DNA of 64,000 bases. Origin: Promethearchaeota archaeon. GTDB taxonomy: Archaea > Asgardarchaeota > Lokiarchaeia > Sigyniarchaeales > SOKP01. The notes under the pieces were generated by a model, which was given only the letters and a program-made list of their open reading frames with translations, was not told the DNA's origin and made no database searches. The stretch is taken from assembly GCA_016840085.1 (NCBI GenBank), contig JAEOTA010000086.1, forward strand, positions 62,001-126,000. The letters run 5' to 3'. Both the position numbers and the translations under genes were made by a program. This document shows, in pieces, positions 51,418-59,513 of the stretch. Positions within the stretch are counted from its first letter, which is position 1, and each line of letters starts with the position of its first letter.

Positions 51418-51947
51418 TTATTTACCTTAATAATTCCGTTTTTTTTAATAAAAGATATACCACTAAAATTTCCTAAAATTTCTATCCTAATAATTTTATC
51501 AGGGTTTTCAAGCATAACTTTATTACTTAATAGTTCAGCAATTTGTTCAATAAGATGATTTCTTTCTATTTTCTCGTGTTTCCTCCGTTTTAATACTATT
51601 TTATACGTTTCTTCATCTTTAATGAAATCTTTATAGTGTTCCTTTATTAGTTTAACTATAAGTTTTGTATTACTTTCACATACAAAATCAATAGGAATTA
51701 CTTTAAGAATAAATTGAAAAAAGTTAGGATCTTTTTCTATTATTTTTTTAATTTTTCTTATAATTTTTTTCGCATCAATACTAGTTAATGCTGCTATCAA
51801 GCCTGAATGAGTTAATCTTGATATTATTGGATAATTATCGCCACATATTAATGAAGTAAACCATAATTCTGATTTTGCATTTGTTTCATTATATCGAGAA
51901 GTTGAGATTAATAGATTAAAATTCTTCGTATATATCACTCTTTTCAT
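51414..51947 (-). CDS. THUMP-domain RNA-binding protein (Tan1-like)
   Basis: A 177-residue protein from ATG 51947 (MKRVIYTKNFNLLISTSRYN). Residues 8-55 look like the N-terminal ferredoxin-like part, and the remainder (DFVCESNTKLIVKLIKEHY, then IERNHLIEQIAELLSNKVML and IIRIEILGNFSGISFI) fits a THUMP domain as in archaeal Tan1-like proteins. Such proteins bind tRNA and assist modification. The start overlaps the sua5 stop as TAATG, so ATG 51947 is preferred over ATG 52022. Being coupled with sua5 and facing cgi121, it probably contributes to tRNA modification. Confidence 0.8.
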   Translation of the reverse strand: MKRVIYTKNFNLLISTSRYNETNAKSELWFTSLICGDNYPIISRLTHSGLIAALTSIDAKKIIRKIKKIIEKDPNFFQFILKVIPIDFVCESNTKLIVKLIKEHYKDFIKDEETYKIVLKRRKHEKIERNHLIEQIAELLSNKVMLENPDKIIRIEILGNFSGISFIKKNGIIKVNN

Positions 51948-52603
51948 TATGATAAAAATTCCATAATTTCTTCTTCTGAAATTTTCCCAATTCGTAAAAA
52001 CTTTATCATTTGAGATGTGCAATCAACAATAGTAGTCGCAAGTCTTGATTTTGACTTACCACCATCAATAATTAAATCTATAGGACTTAATATCTTTTTA
52101 GTTACTTCTTCTCCACTTATAGAAGGAGTTTCTCCTGAATAATTTGCTGATGTACCAATTAACCCCCCAAAATGCTTTCTTTCCTTTAAAATCTTTAATA
52201 TATTTAAAAGGATTTCATTCTCAGGAACTCGTAAGCCTATTGTATTTTGAAAAGCGGTTACTTCTGGAGGTAGGATATTAGGCTCCTTTTTTTTTAATAT
52301 TAAAGTTAATTGACCTGGCCAATAATGATTTACCAATTTTTGGGCTATATCATTAAATTCAGCAATTTTAGTTGCTTCCTCAAAATCAGAAATTAATAAT
52401 AGAAATCCTTTCGTTCGATCCCTAAATTTAATATCATATATTCTGTTAATAACATTTAGATCTAATGGATTCCCTCCAATTCCATAAACTGAATTGGTAG
52501 GAAAGGCAATTACTTTACCTTCAATTATATTATCAACAGCAATATCAAGATAAAGCTTAATATCTTTTATATTTTTGCCAGCCAGCTTTATTAAAAATCC
52601 CAT
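51947..52603 (-). CDS. sua5: Threonylcarbamoyl-AMP synthase (Sua5/YrdC)
   Basis: Makes threonylcarbamoyl-AMP from Thr, bicarbonate and ATP, the first step of t6A synthesis for tRNA. The YrdC motif reads GKVIAFPTNSVYGIGGNPLD (about residues 29-48), with KFRDRTKGFLLLIS (the KxR, here KFRDR), YWPGQLTLILKK (about 88-99), IGLRVPENE and LIGTSANYSGE (about 148-158). At 218 residues it has only the catalytic YrdC domain and lacks the C-terminal Sua5 domain. It is followed by the THUMP protein gene with one base of overlap. Confidence 0.93.
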   Translation of the reverse strand: MGFLIKLAGKNIKDIKLYLDIAVDNIIEGKVIAFPTNSVYGIGGNPLDLNVINRIYDIKFRDRTKGFLLLISDFEEATKIAEFNDIAQKLVNHYWPGQLTLILKKKEPNILPPEVTAFQNTIGLRVPENEILLNILKILKERKHFGGLIGTSANYSGETPSISGEEVTKKILSPIDLIIDGGKSKSRLATTIVDCTSQMIKFLRIGKISEEEIMEFLS

Positions 52604-52663
52604 TTAAAATCTATTAGAATTTAATATTAATAATAAAAATTGAGCATAGAATAAATATAAATA

Positions 52664-53605
52664 TTATTTCGTGTATTGTTCTTGACAGCTTAATTCAACA
52701 GTTATGCGTTTCCAATTATGATCTAGTCTTTCTTGAAGTTCTATTAAATCTTTTTCAGAAATTTTTGAAAACCTCTTTTGTTTGGATAGGTAATCAACCA
52801 GAGGTGTTCTTTTCGTTGGATCTAATAATGATTTACTCTTTTTAGACAATCTCATAATACCATTTTCAATTTCAAACAATATCCATGAGCCTGTTTTTAC
52901 TGCTAATCGCGCTATTTCAATTGTTTCTTCTGAACCAAAACCCCACCCTGGTGCGCATGGCGCTAAAATATGGATATATTTACAACCCTTAATTGATTTA
53001 GCCTTCATAAATTTATCAAATAAATCAAGTGGCTCACTTATACTGCAAGTTGCAACATAAGGGATATCATGGGCAGCTAAAATTGCTGGAAGATTTTTTT
53101 TGTATCTTTCTTTCCCTTTTGTAGTTGTAGTAGTGATTGCGCCATGAGGAGTAGATGATGATCTCTGAATCCCTGTATTCATATAAGCTTCGTTATCATA
53201 ACATACATAAAGTATATTACTATTTCGCTCTGCGGCGCCTGAAAGGCCTTGAATTCCTATATCTGCTGTTCCTCCATCACCCGCAAATACCAATGCTGTT
53301 ATCTCATCCCATCCTTTATCAGGATATTTATATGCTTTGGCTTTAAAAGCGGCTTCCATACCCGTAGCAGCAGCAGCAGCAGCAGCAAATGCCATATTCG
53401 TAAAAGGAAAATTAGGTGCTGTTTTAGGCCATAAACCAATAACAACATTTAAACATGAAGCAGGGGTTACTAATGCTGTATTAGGTCCTAATGCTTTCAT
53501 TGCCCACCTAAGGGCTATCTCAAGACCACATCCGGCACAACAAGAATTTCCTGCAAGAAAATATTCTTCTTGGCATGATTCTAATACTTCTTTTAATTTA
53601 ACCAC
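52664..53605 (-). CDS. porB: 2-oxoacid:ferredoxin oxidoreductase beta subunit
   Basis: The thiamine-diphosphate-binding subunit that oxidises 2-oxoacids (pyruvate most likely) to acyl-CoA with ferredoxin reduction. GNSCCAGCGLEIALRWAMKA (about residues 19-38) is the beta N-terminal cysteine motif, and GDGGTADIGIQGLSGAAERN (about 109-128) with the following Asn in VCYDNEAYMNTGIQRS is the TPP/Mg motif. Length 313 is typical. An alanine run (AFAAAAAAATG, about 72-82) is coded by a GCA repeat. It ends the four-gene porCDAB operon. Confidence 0.93.
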   Translation of the reverse strand: MVKLKEVLESCQEEYFLAGNSCCAGCGLEIALRWAMKALGPNTALVTPASCLNVVIGLWPKTAPNFPFTNMAFAAAAAAATGMEAAFKAKAYKYPDKGWDEITALVFAGDGGTADIGIQGLSGAAERNSNILYVCYDNEAYMNTGIQRSSSTPHGAITTTTTKGKERYKKNLPAILAAHDIPYVATCSISEPLDLFDKFMKAKSIKGCKYIHILAPCAPGWGFGSEETIEIARLAVKTGSWILFEIENGIMRLSKKSKSLLDPTKRTPLVDYLSKQKRFSKISEKDLIELQERLDHNWKRITVELSCQEQYTK

Positions 53606-53608
53606 TTT

Positions 53609-54865
53609 TTAATCAACCTCTAATAGACCATCCCAAAGAGTTCCATGAATTATATCTTTAGGTAACTCTCCCGTTTCATTCAATTTTATTAACAATTTTA
53701 ATTGATTCTTTTGTTGTTCAAGAGAGACTTCTCTTCCACCTAAACCATTAATGATTGGTAAGACTTTAGTTTCGACTCCTGAATCAAATAAAGCAGATTT
53801 AACTTCGCAACTTACTGGTCCTCCGGTTTGTGACCCAAATGCTGTAGCTCTATCAATAACACCAATAAGATCAACTTTTTTAGCAGCATCGATGATATCT
53901 TCAACAGGAAATGGTCGAAAATGTCTTAGTTTTAACATTCCCACTTTATATCCTTCATCTCTTACATCATCAATTGCTTGTTCCATTTGTAATGCTAAAT
54001 CCCCGTAAATAACAACTCCAACTTTTGCATCATCCAATTTGTATTCTTGAATCAATCCATTTCCGTAATTCCTCCCAAAAATTTCTTCAAATTCTTTAGC
54101 AACGCTTTTAATATTTTCTTTTGCTCTTATATGAGCATCATGAATTTTCATTCTAAATTCATAATAAAATCCCGCAGGCATAATAAGATTTCCAAACATC
54201 ATCGGCCTTTTAGGATCAATCCATATGTGTGGCCACCCATCTTCACTTGGTAGTGCAGGTAAGAATTTATCTACAAGATCTTGATCTTCAATTATTACTG
54301 GTTTAGAAGTATGGGATAAAATAAATCCGCCATAAGCAACGAATTTAGGAAGTAGAACTTCATGGTTTTCACAAACTTTATAAGACATTAAAATTTCATC
54401 ATATATTTCTTGATGCGAAGCACAAAAAGAACTCAACCATCCTGTATCACGTTGACTGAGTACATCAGTAAAATCTGCCCATATATTCCAAGGAGGTGCC
54501 GGCCCCCTTGAAGCAATCGCAACAACAATAGGAAGTCTTGCACCTGCCGCCCAATGAATCATTTCATGGGCATAAAAAATACCCTGACCTGATGTTGCAG
54601 TGAAAGTTCTTGTTCCAGCTTTACTAGCTCCGATAACTGCAGCAAAAACACTGTGTTCAGATTCAAATTTTATATATTGCGTTCCAGGCATCTCATCATT
54701 ATCTGAAAATTCAGATAATTTCTCAACAACCGTCGTTTGTGGAGTTATTGGATATGCACTAATTACTTGAACTCGTGCAGATTTCGCAGCATATGCTACT
54801 GCTACATTTCCTTTAATAATTTTTGTTTCATGTTGCTGTATAAAATCTTTTTGAGCTTCAACCAT
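53609..54865 (-). CDS. porA: 2-oxoacid:ferredoxin oxidoreductase alpha subunit
   Basis: Carries the pyrimidine-binding fold of the split 2-oxoacid oxidoreductase. GNVAVAYAAKSARVQVISAYPITP is covered by AYPITPQTTVVEKLSEF (about residues 35-51) with conserved KFESEHSVFAAVIGASKAG and FTATSGQGIFYAHEMIHWAAG, ending in a domain that starts NGLIQEYKLDDAKVGVVIYG. The 418 residues are normal for the pyruvate-type alpha subunit. It starts ATG 54865, eight bases inside porD, and is followed by porB three bases downstream. Confidence 0.93.
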   Translation of the reverse strand: MVEAQKDFIQQHETKIIKGNVAVAYAAKSARVQVISAYPITPQTTVVEKLSEFSDNDEMPGTQYIKFESEHSVFAAVIGASKAGTRTFTATSGQGIFYAHEMIHWAAGARLPIVVAIASRGPAPPWNIWADFTDVLSQRDTGWLSSFCASHQEIYDEILMSYKVCENHEVLLPKFVAYGGFILSHTSKPVIIEDQDLVDKFLPALPSEDGWPHIWIDPKRPMMFGNLIMPAGFYYEFRMKIHDAHIRAKENIKSVAKEFEEIFGRNYGNGLIQEYKLDDAKVGVVIYGDLALQMEQAIDDVRDEGYKVGMLKLRHFRPFPVEDIIDAAKKVDLIGVIDRATAFGSQTGGPVSCEVKSALFDSGVETKVLPIINGLGGREVSLEQQKNQLKLLIKLNETGELPKDIIHGTLWDGLLEVD

Positions 54866-55205
54866 CTTTTACATCACTTTCTCTAATCATCTCAATATTA
54901 TTTGAGGGACATTCTTTAGCACATATCCCACAACCTTTACAATATTTTAAGTCTATTTCAAAAGAACCATCTTCCTTTCTCTTAATTACACCTTCAGGAC
55001 AATACATCCAACAGATCCCGCATTGATTACATCCTTCCTTAATAACAGGTCTAAAAGTTCTCCAATCACCCGTTGTACCAATACTTCCATCTATAGGTAA
55101 TGATATTGGAATAGGAGGTAGTTCTTTCCAGTTTTTATATTCTTGAACTTTAGGACGTTCTTTTATCGATTTATTAATTTTTTTCCATTTTTCAGATTCA
55201 GACAT
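54858..55205 (-). CDS. porD: 2-oxoacid:ferredoxin oxidoreductase delta subunit (ferredoxin-like)
   Basis: A 115-residue two-cluster [4Fe-4S] electron carrier. Two CxxCxxCxxxCP-type motifs are visible: CNQCGICWMYCPEGV and CKGCGICAKECPSNN, about residues 58-72 and 89-103. The N-terminal 50 residues (RPKVQEYKNWKELPPIPISL) are longer than in ferredoxins and typical of PorD. It lies between porC and porA. Confidence 0.95.
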   Translation of the reverse strand: MSESEKWKKINKSIKERPKVQEYKNWKELPPIPISLPIDGSIGTTGDWRTFRPVIKEGCNQCGICWMYCPEGVIKRKEDGSFEIDLKYCKGCGICAKECPSNNIEMIRESDVKDG

Positions 55206-55207
55206 TG

Positions 55208-55786
55208 TTAAACCTCTTTAACAGATTCATAAGCATCTCTAGCTACACTCATGTTATTATCCAATTTGCTTTCTCCAAATTCTTTTCTTATAACATTTTC
55301 CATTATCTCAAGATCATAATAACCTGTAATTTTTCCAAATGCTCCTAGCATAGGGATATTTAAAATAGGACCGCTAGCATGCATAAAATCTCTTTTGATA
55401 CAAATCCCTGTGGCATCGACTATAAAAATCTTAATATTTTTTGGAAGATCACGAGAATCAATAGGATCTGGACTATTAACTATGAGAGTAACACCATCTT
55501 TAATGGTGGCTTTAATTCTTGGTATTTTGATTAAAGAAGTATCAAATAATAGTAAATAATCAGGATATACTACGCTATCATAGGTTTTGATTGATTTATT
55601 CTTCGAAATTTTTGTAAATGCTTGTATAGGAGCCCCTCTACGTTCGGCTCCAACGATAGGGATTGCAATAGTATCTTTAAATCCCTTTTCAAATGCCATT
55701 TCTGCTAATAATTGACTTGCTGTTATACATGTTTGACCTCCCCTACAATGCATTGAGATTTCTACAATTTTTTGTTCTTGAGACAA
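55208..55786 (-). CDS. porC: 2-oxoacid:ferredoxin oxidoreductase gamma subunit
   Basis: The gamma subunit of the oxidoreductase, first gene of the operon. HCRGGQTCITASQLLAEMAF (about residues 13-32) is the family N-terminal motif, IPIVGAERRGAPIQAFTKIS (about 42-61) the central motif, and DATGICIKRDFMHASGPILN, NIPMLGAFGKITGYYDLEIM the C-terminal part. Length 192 residues. The upstream region shares a roughly 240-base divergent gap with the zinc-finger gene at 56027. Confidence 0.94.
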   Translation of the reverse strand: MSQEQKIVEISMHCRGGQTCITASQLLAEMAFEKGFKDTIAIPIVGAERRGAPIQAFTKISKNKSIKTYDSVVYPDYLLLFDTSLIKIPRIKATIKDGVTLIVNSPDPIDSRDLPKNIKIFIVDATGICIKRDFMHASGPILNIPMLGAFGKITGYYDLEIMENVIRKEFGESKLDNNMSVARDAYESVKEV

Positions 55787-56026
55787 CTTTTTCCAATTTT
55801 TTATTATTTAATTCTTCTATAATATATTAATAATAGTCCTTTTGATTTTTCTCATATAATTGCAATATTAAACAATAATATAGAGTTTTTAATTATAATT
55901 ATTATAACTAAAAAAAAGTTCTAATAAATAGTTTATTTTCTAAATATCATTATTTTGAATTAATTTAAAGAAAATTAAAATAGAATCAGATTAATTTTGA
56001 GCTAATTTAAATTCTATATTGTTCTT
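55787..56026. other. Divergent promoter region, porC and zinc-finger gene
   Basis: About 240 A/T-rich bases. It must hold the promoters for the por operon on the minus strand and the ZPR1-like gene on the plus strand. TATA-like stretches occur (for example ATAATATATTAATAAT near 55820), but none can be assigned with confidence. No RNA gene is seen. Confidence 0.4.
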
Positions 56027-56596
56027 ATGTCTGGAGAGAAGAGAAATAGCGAAATTGTATATTCATTTAAATGCCCTTCGTGCGAGACAGGCACTATTGA
56101 TATCGTTAAAAGCATATATGATCTACCTGATGGAGATAAAATGCTTATATTAAAATTCGAATGTGGAGATTGCAATTTTCACAAAAATGATATAATTCCT
56201 TTAACAACAAATATGGATCCAGGAATTATGACCTTGAAAGTTACCAATGAAAATGATCTTAAATCAAAAATTTATCGTTCGCCACTAGGAAAATTAGAAA
56301 TTCCTGAGCTAGAATTAATCGTGGAACCGGGACCAAGAGCTGATTTTTATTATACAAATGTAGAAGGCGTATTATATAGATTTGAAAATGCTGTTTCACT
56401 ATACAGAAAAAATCTCACGGAAGGCAACCCAGAATTAGATGAAATTGAGGATATTTTAAATAATTTGAGGGAAGCACTATTAGGAAATTTTGAGTTTACC
56501 TTAAAAATAACTGATTCTGGAGGAGGAAGTTATATAATTCCAAAAGATAAATCGACATATAAATTTGAAAAGCTTGAAAGAAAGAAATCAGAATAA
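56027..56596 (+). CDS. ZPR1-like zinc-finger protein
   Basis: A 189-residue protein of the archaeal ZPR1 zinc-finger family. The zinc ribbon uses CPSC (about residues 17-20) and CGDC (about 47-50) pairs, followed by a beta-rich domain that includes KSKIYRSPLGKLEIPELELI (about 85-104, the ZPR1 segment SKSFKIPELELE-like), and VEGVLYRFENAVSLYR. The eukaryotic ZPR1 binds EF-1A as a folding chaperone; the archaeal single-module versions are of unknown role. It is followed 70 bases later by a phosphofructokinase gene on the same strand. Confidence 0.88.
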   Translation: MSGEKRNSEIVYSFKCPSCETGTIDIVKSIYDLPDGDKMLILKFECGDCNFHKNDIIPLTTNMDPGIMTLKVTNENDLKSKIYRSPLGKLEIPELELIVEPGPRADFYYTNVEGVLYRFENAVSLYRKNLTEGNPELDEIEDILNNLREALLGNFEFTLKITDSGGGSYIIPKDKSTYKFEKLERKKSE

Positions 56597-56667
56597 ATAT
56601 AAAATATATTTTTAACATAATTGTTTATTATTAAACTAAATTCAAATTCTAAATATTGTGATCAGAT

Positions 56668-57822
56668 ATGGGAAATCAAATTAAAAAGATTGGAATTCTT
56701 ACTGGGGGAGGAGATTGTCCGGGTCTGAATTCTGTGATCTACGGTATTATGCTTAAAGCTTATGATGCTGGGGTTGAATGTATTGGAATCCTTAAAGGTT
56801 GGAAAGGCTTTTTGGAAAATCAAACAATTCCTCTTGACATCTCTGAACATGATGACTTACATACTGTTGGGGGAACTATCCTATATACAAGTAGAACTAA
56901 TCCATTTAAAGGTGTAAGTTCAAAAGAAGAAAAAGCAAAGGAATTAGCCAAAAAATTTGAAGAATTGGGAATAGATGCTTTAATTGCTATAGGGGGAGAT
57001 GATACATTAGGAGTAGCGGATAATATGTATAAATTTGCTAATTCTAAAGTTGTAGGCTGCCCTAAAACGATAGATAACGATTTAGCAGGAACACATTATA
57101 CGTTTGGATTCTGGAGTGCCGTACAGTTAGCCTCTAACGCAATGGATAATCTTACAACTACAGCTCGTTCACATCAAAGAGTATTTGTTGTCGAAGTTAT
57201 GGGGAGAGATGCCGGTTTTTTAACAATGTATAGTGGAATTTCTGCTGGAGCTGATATAATATTAATTCCTGAGACTCCGTTTGATTTAGAAAAGGACATC
57301 ATTGATATTTTGAAAAAAAGAGTTAATGCGGGCTATAAATATCAAATAATTGCTACATCAGAAGGAGCTTACCCAAATTCAGAATCTTTAAACCGAGATT
57401 TTAAAACCATATCGAAAGAAACAATTGATAAATTACCTAAAGATACATACGGTAACCCATTACTCGTAAAATTGAAAATGTCTCAAATTATTGTGGATGA
57501 ACTAAACTTAAGGGAAGATCTAAAACAGGAATTCCAGAAAAACGGAGTAGATTTTGAATGTAGAAGTGTAGTACTTGGTCACACAATGCGTGCTGGAACA
57601 CCTAATTCATTTGATAGAATCTTAGGATTAAGATTTGGCTTAGCGGCTATGAAACTTGTTCTTGAGGGAAAATTTGGAAATATGGTATCACTCCAAGGAA
57701 ACAAAATAAAAACTGTTCCTCTTTCAGAAGGAGTTAAAAAGAAATATATCACTCCAGAAAATGATAAAATGGAATTACGAGATTTATTAGTTAAAATTAG
57801 ATATTTATCAAAACAGAAATAA
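56668..57822 (+). CDS. pfk: 6-phosphofructokinase, PPi-type active site
   Basis: Phosphorylates fructose 6-phosphate in glycolysis. The 384-residue protein starts KKIGILTGGGDCPGLNSVIY (about residues 6-25) and has IAIGGDDTLGVADNMYK (about 107-123), CPKTIDNDLAGT (about 130-141) and VEVMGRDAGFL (about 172-182). In this family, Gly at the GGD(G/D) position and Gly before TIDND mark ATP enzymes, while Asp and Lys mark PPi enzymes; here both are Asp (GGDD) and Lys (PKTIDND), so I predict PPi as phosphoryl donor. The reaction would be reversible and would serve glycolysis or gluconeogenesis. Confidence 0.93.
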   Translation: MGNQIKKIGILTGGGDCPGLNSVIYGIMLKAYDAGVECIGILKGWKGFLENQTIPLDISEHDDLHTVGGTILYTSRTNPFKGVSSKEEKAKELAKKFEELGIDALIAIGGDDTLGVADNMYKFANSKVVGCPKTIDNDLAGTHYTFGFWSAVQLASNAMDNLTTTARSHQRVFVVEVMGRDAGFLTMYSGISAGADIILIPETPFDLEKDIIDILKKRVNAGYKYQIIATSEGAYPNSESLNRDFKTISKETIDKLPKDTYGNPLLVKLKMSQIIVDELNLREDLKQEFQKNGVDFECRSVVLGHTMRAGTPNSFDRILGLRFGLAAMKLVLEGKFGNMVSLQGNKIKTVPLSEGVKKKYITPENDKMELRDLLVKIRYLSKQK

Positions 57823-57967
57823 ATATTTGAGTTTTTTTTTTATATATTTTTAGTTTAAAAAAGGAATTTTTCTGCACCAATGTTTTTATATTAAGTTTCT
57901 TGATAATATAAAATCAAGTAAAATAAAAGCAGAATTTTCTTAGAAGTTAATTATTATTCTAAATTAA

Positions 57968-59509
57968 ATGAAAATTATGAAATGGAAGAAAATTTTATTA
58001 TTAGTTGCAAATTACAAGACAACTGGTTATGATTTTTATGATTCCGCCTTTCCCCCTTTAGCTTTTGAATATCTTGCAGCTTATGTAGAAGATCTGGTAG
58101 AAGTGAGAATAATAGATTCAAAAGCTGCTAAATTAAATTTATCTCAAGTTAAGAAGGAAATTGAAAATTATCAACCTGATTTAGTAGGATTAACAGTTCC
58201 CGTTACAAGTGCAATAGATACTGTTTTACAACATGCAAAAATTGCTAAATTATATGGCTCAACAACTGTTATTGGTGGATGGCATCCAACTTTAGCAGTT
58301 GAGCAAACTTTATCTTCTCCATGGATAGATATTTTGGTTAGAGGTGAGGGTGAATTTACTTTCCGTGAATTAATTGAAAAGGAGTCTCCAGTAAATATAA
58401 GTGGTCTATCATATAAAATGAATGGAAAATTAATACATAATCCAGATAGACCATTTTTAAAAAACTTGGATGAGTTAAGGCCTCCGTCTCGCCATTTGGT
58501 AGGAAAATATAAATACAAGATATTTAATATGAATTGTGACGCGATTGAGACTTCTCGTGGGTGCCCACAAGCTTGCAAGTTCTGTAGTACTAATGTGGTC
58601 TATAATCAAACATGGAGATCTAGATCAGTTGAAAATATTATAAAGGAATTAGAAATAATATCAAAAAATAAAAAAATCAATGATGTTTTTTTTGTAGATG
58701 ATAATTTTCTTGTTAATATGAAACGCATTGGAAGATTATCCTTTGAAATTATAAAAGGCAAGAGAACAGGAAGAATACGAAAAAATTTATTTTTTTTCTT
58801 TCAAGGACGCTTAGATTCAATGGCGAGATACCCTAAAGTAGTTAAGTTAATGGCTAAGGCGGGTTTTTGGCTTGTTCTTGTAGGTGTTGAAGCAACCGAT
58901 AATAAAGGACTCAAAATAGTGGCTAAGGGATGTAATATGAATCAAATTAAAAAGGGTATAAAGGTTTTACATGAAAATGAAATTACAGTAATGGGAAATG
59001 TTATTATCGGAGCTAACCTAGAAGACTCTGTGGATGATGTTTTCACAACAATTAATAAAACAAGAGAATTAAGTTTAGATTTACCAAGTTTTACATTGCT
59101 AACGCCATTCCCAGCGACTAAATTTTACAATGAAATCATAGAAAAAGATCTACTTTTAACTGAAGAATATAGTAAATTTAATTGGCTTAACCCAGTGATA
59201 AAAACCCCAAATCTTAGTCCTGAAATTCTTAAAAAATTATTATTTCTTGGATTTTATTCAATTGGTTATTATGGTGGAAACTTGAGAAATAAGTTATATT
59301 TATACAATCGAACTGTTAAATCAAGAGGAATCTTTTATGTTATCAATCCCCTAAGATTTTACCTAGGGTTAAGCTCATATTTTAAATGGAAAAAAATTGT
59401 CCTTAAAAATTTAGATGGATTAAAAAAGAAAGTTGTGAAACAAATTAGATCAGGAAATCTAAACCGCATGGAAGATCTAAGAAATGCTATAAAAAATTGG
59501 GGGCCCTAA
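57968..59509 (+). CDS. B12-binding radical SAM protein, intact copy
   Basis: A 513-residue enzyme of the B12-binding-domain radical SAM class. An N-terminal cobalamin-binding-like domain (FPPLAFEYLAAYVEDL, then LVGLTVPVTSAIDTV and VIGGWHPTLA, RGEGEFTFREL) is followed by a radical SAM barrel with the CxxxCxxC motif in ETSRGCPQACKFCST (about residues 195-209). The C-terminal part includes GVEATDNKGLKI and VIIGANLEDS. Such enzymes carry out methylation or oxidation of lipids and natural products. A second copy follows after four bases; an ATG at 57977 (MKWKKIL) is an alternative start. Confidence 0.88.
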   Translation: MKIMKWKKILLLVANYKTTGYDFYDSAFPPLAFEYLAAYVEDLVEVRIIDSKAAKLNLSQVKKEIENYQPDLVGLTVPVTSAIDTVLQHAKIAKLYGSTTVIGGWHPTLAVEQTLSSPWIDILVRGEGEFTFRELIEKESPVNISGLSYKMNGKLIHNPDRPFLKNLDELRPPSRHLVGKYKYKIFNMNCDAIETSRGCPQACKFCSTNVVYNQTWRSRSVENIIKELEIISKNKKINDVFFVDDNFLVNMKRIGRLSFEIIKGKRTGRIRKNLFFFFQGRLDSMARYPKVVKLMAKAGFWLVLVGVEATDNKGLKIVAKGCNMNQIKKGIKVLHENEITVMGNVIIGANLEDSVDDVFTTINKTRELSLDLPSFTLLTPFPATKFYNEIIEKDLLLTEEYSKFNWLNPVIKTPNLSPEILKKLLFLGFYSIGYYGGNLRNKLYLYNRTVKSRGIFYVINPLRFYLGLSSYFKWKKIVLKNLDGLKKKVVKQIRSGNLNRMEDLRNAIKNWGP

Positions 59510-59513
59510 AGAA

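Noticed and set aside
53155..53612. Overlapping open frames on the plus strand opposite porB
   Set aside because: They are antisense shadows of porB, which has a full set of TPP-binding motifs; none has a ribosome site or family motif.
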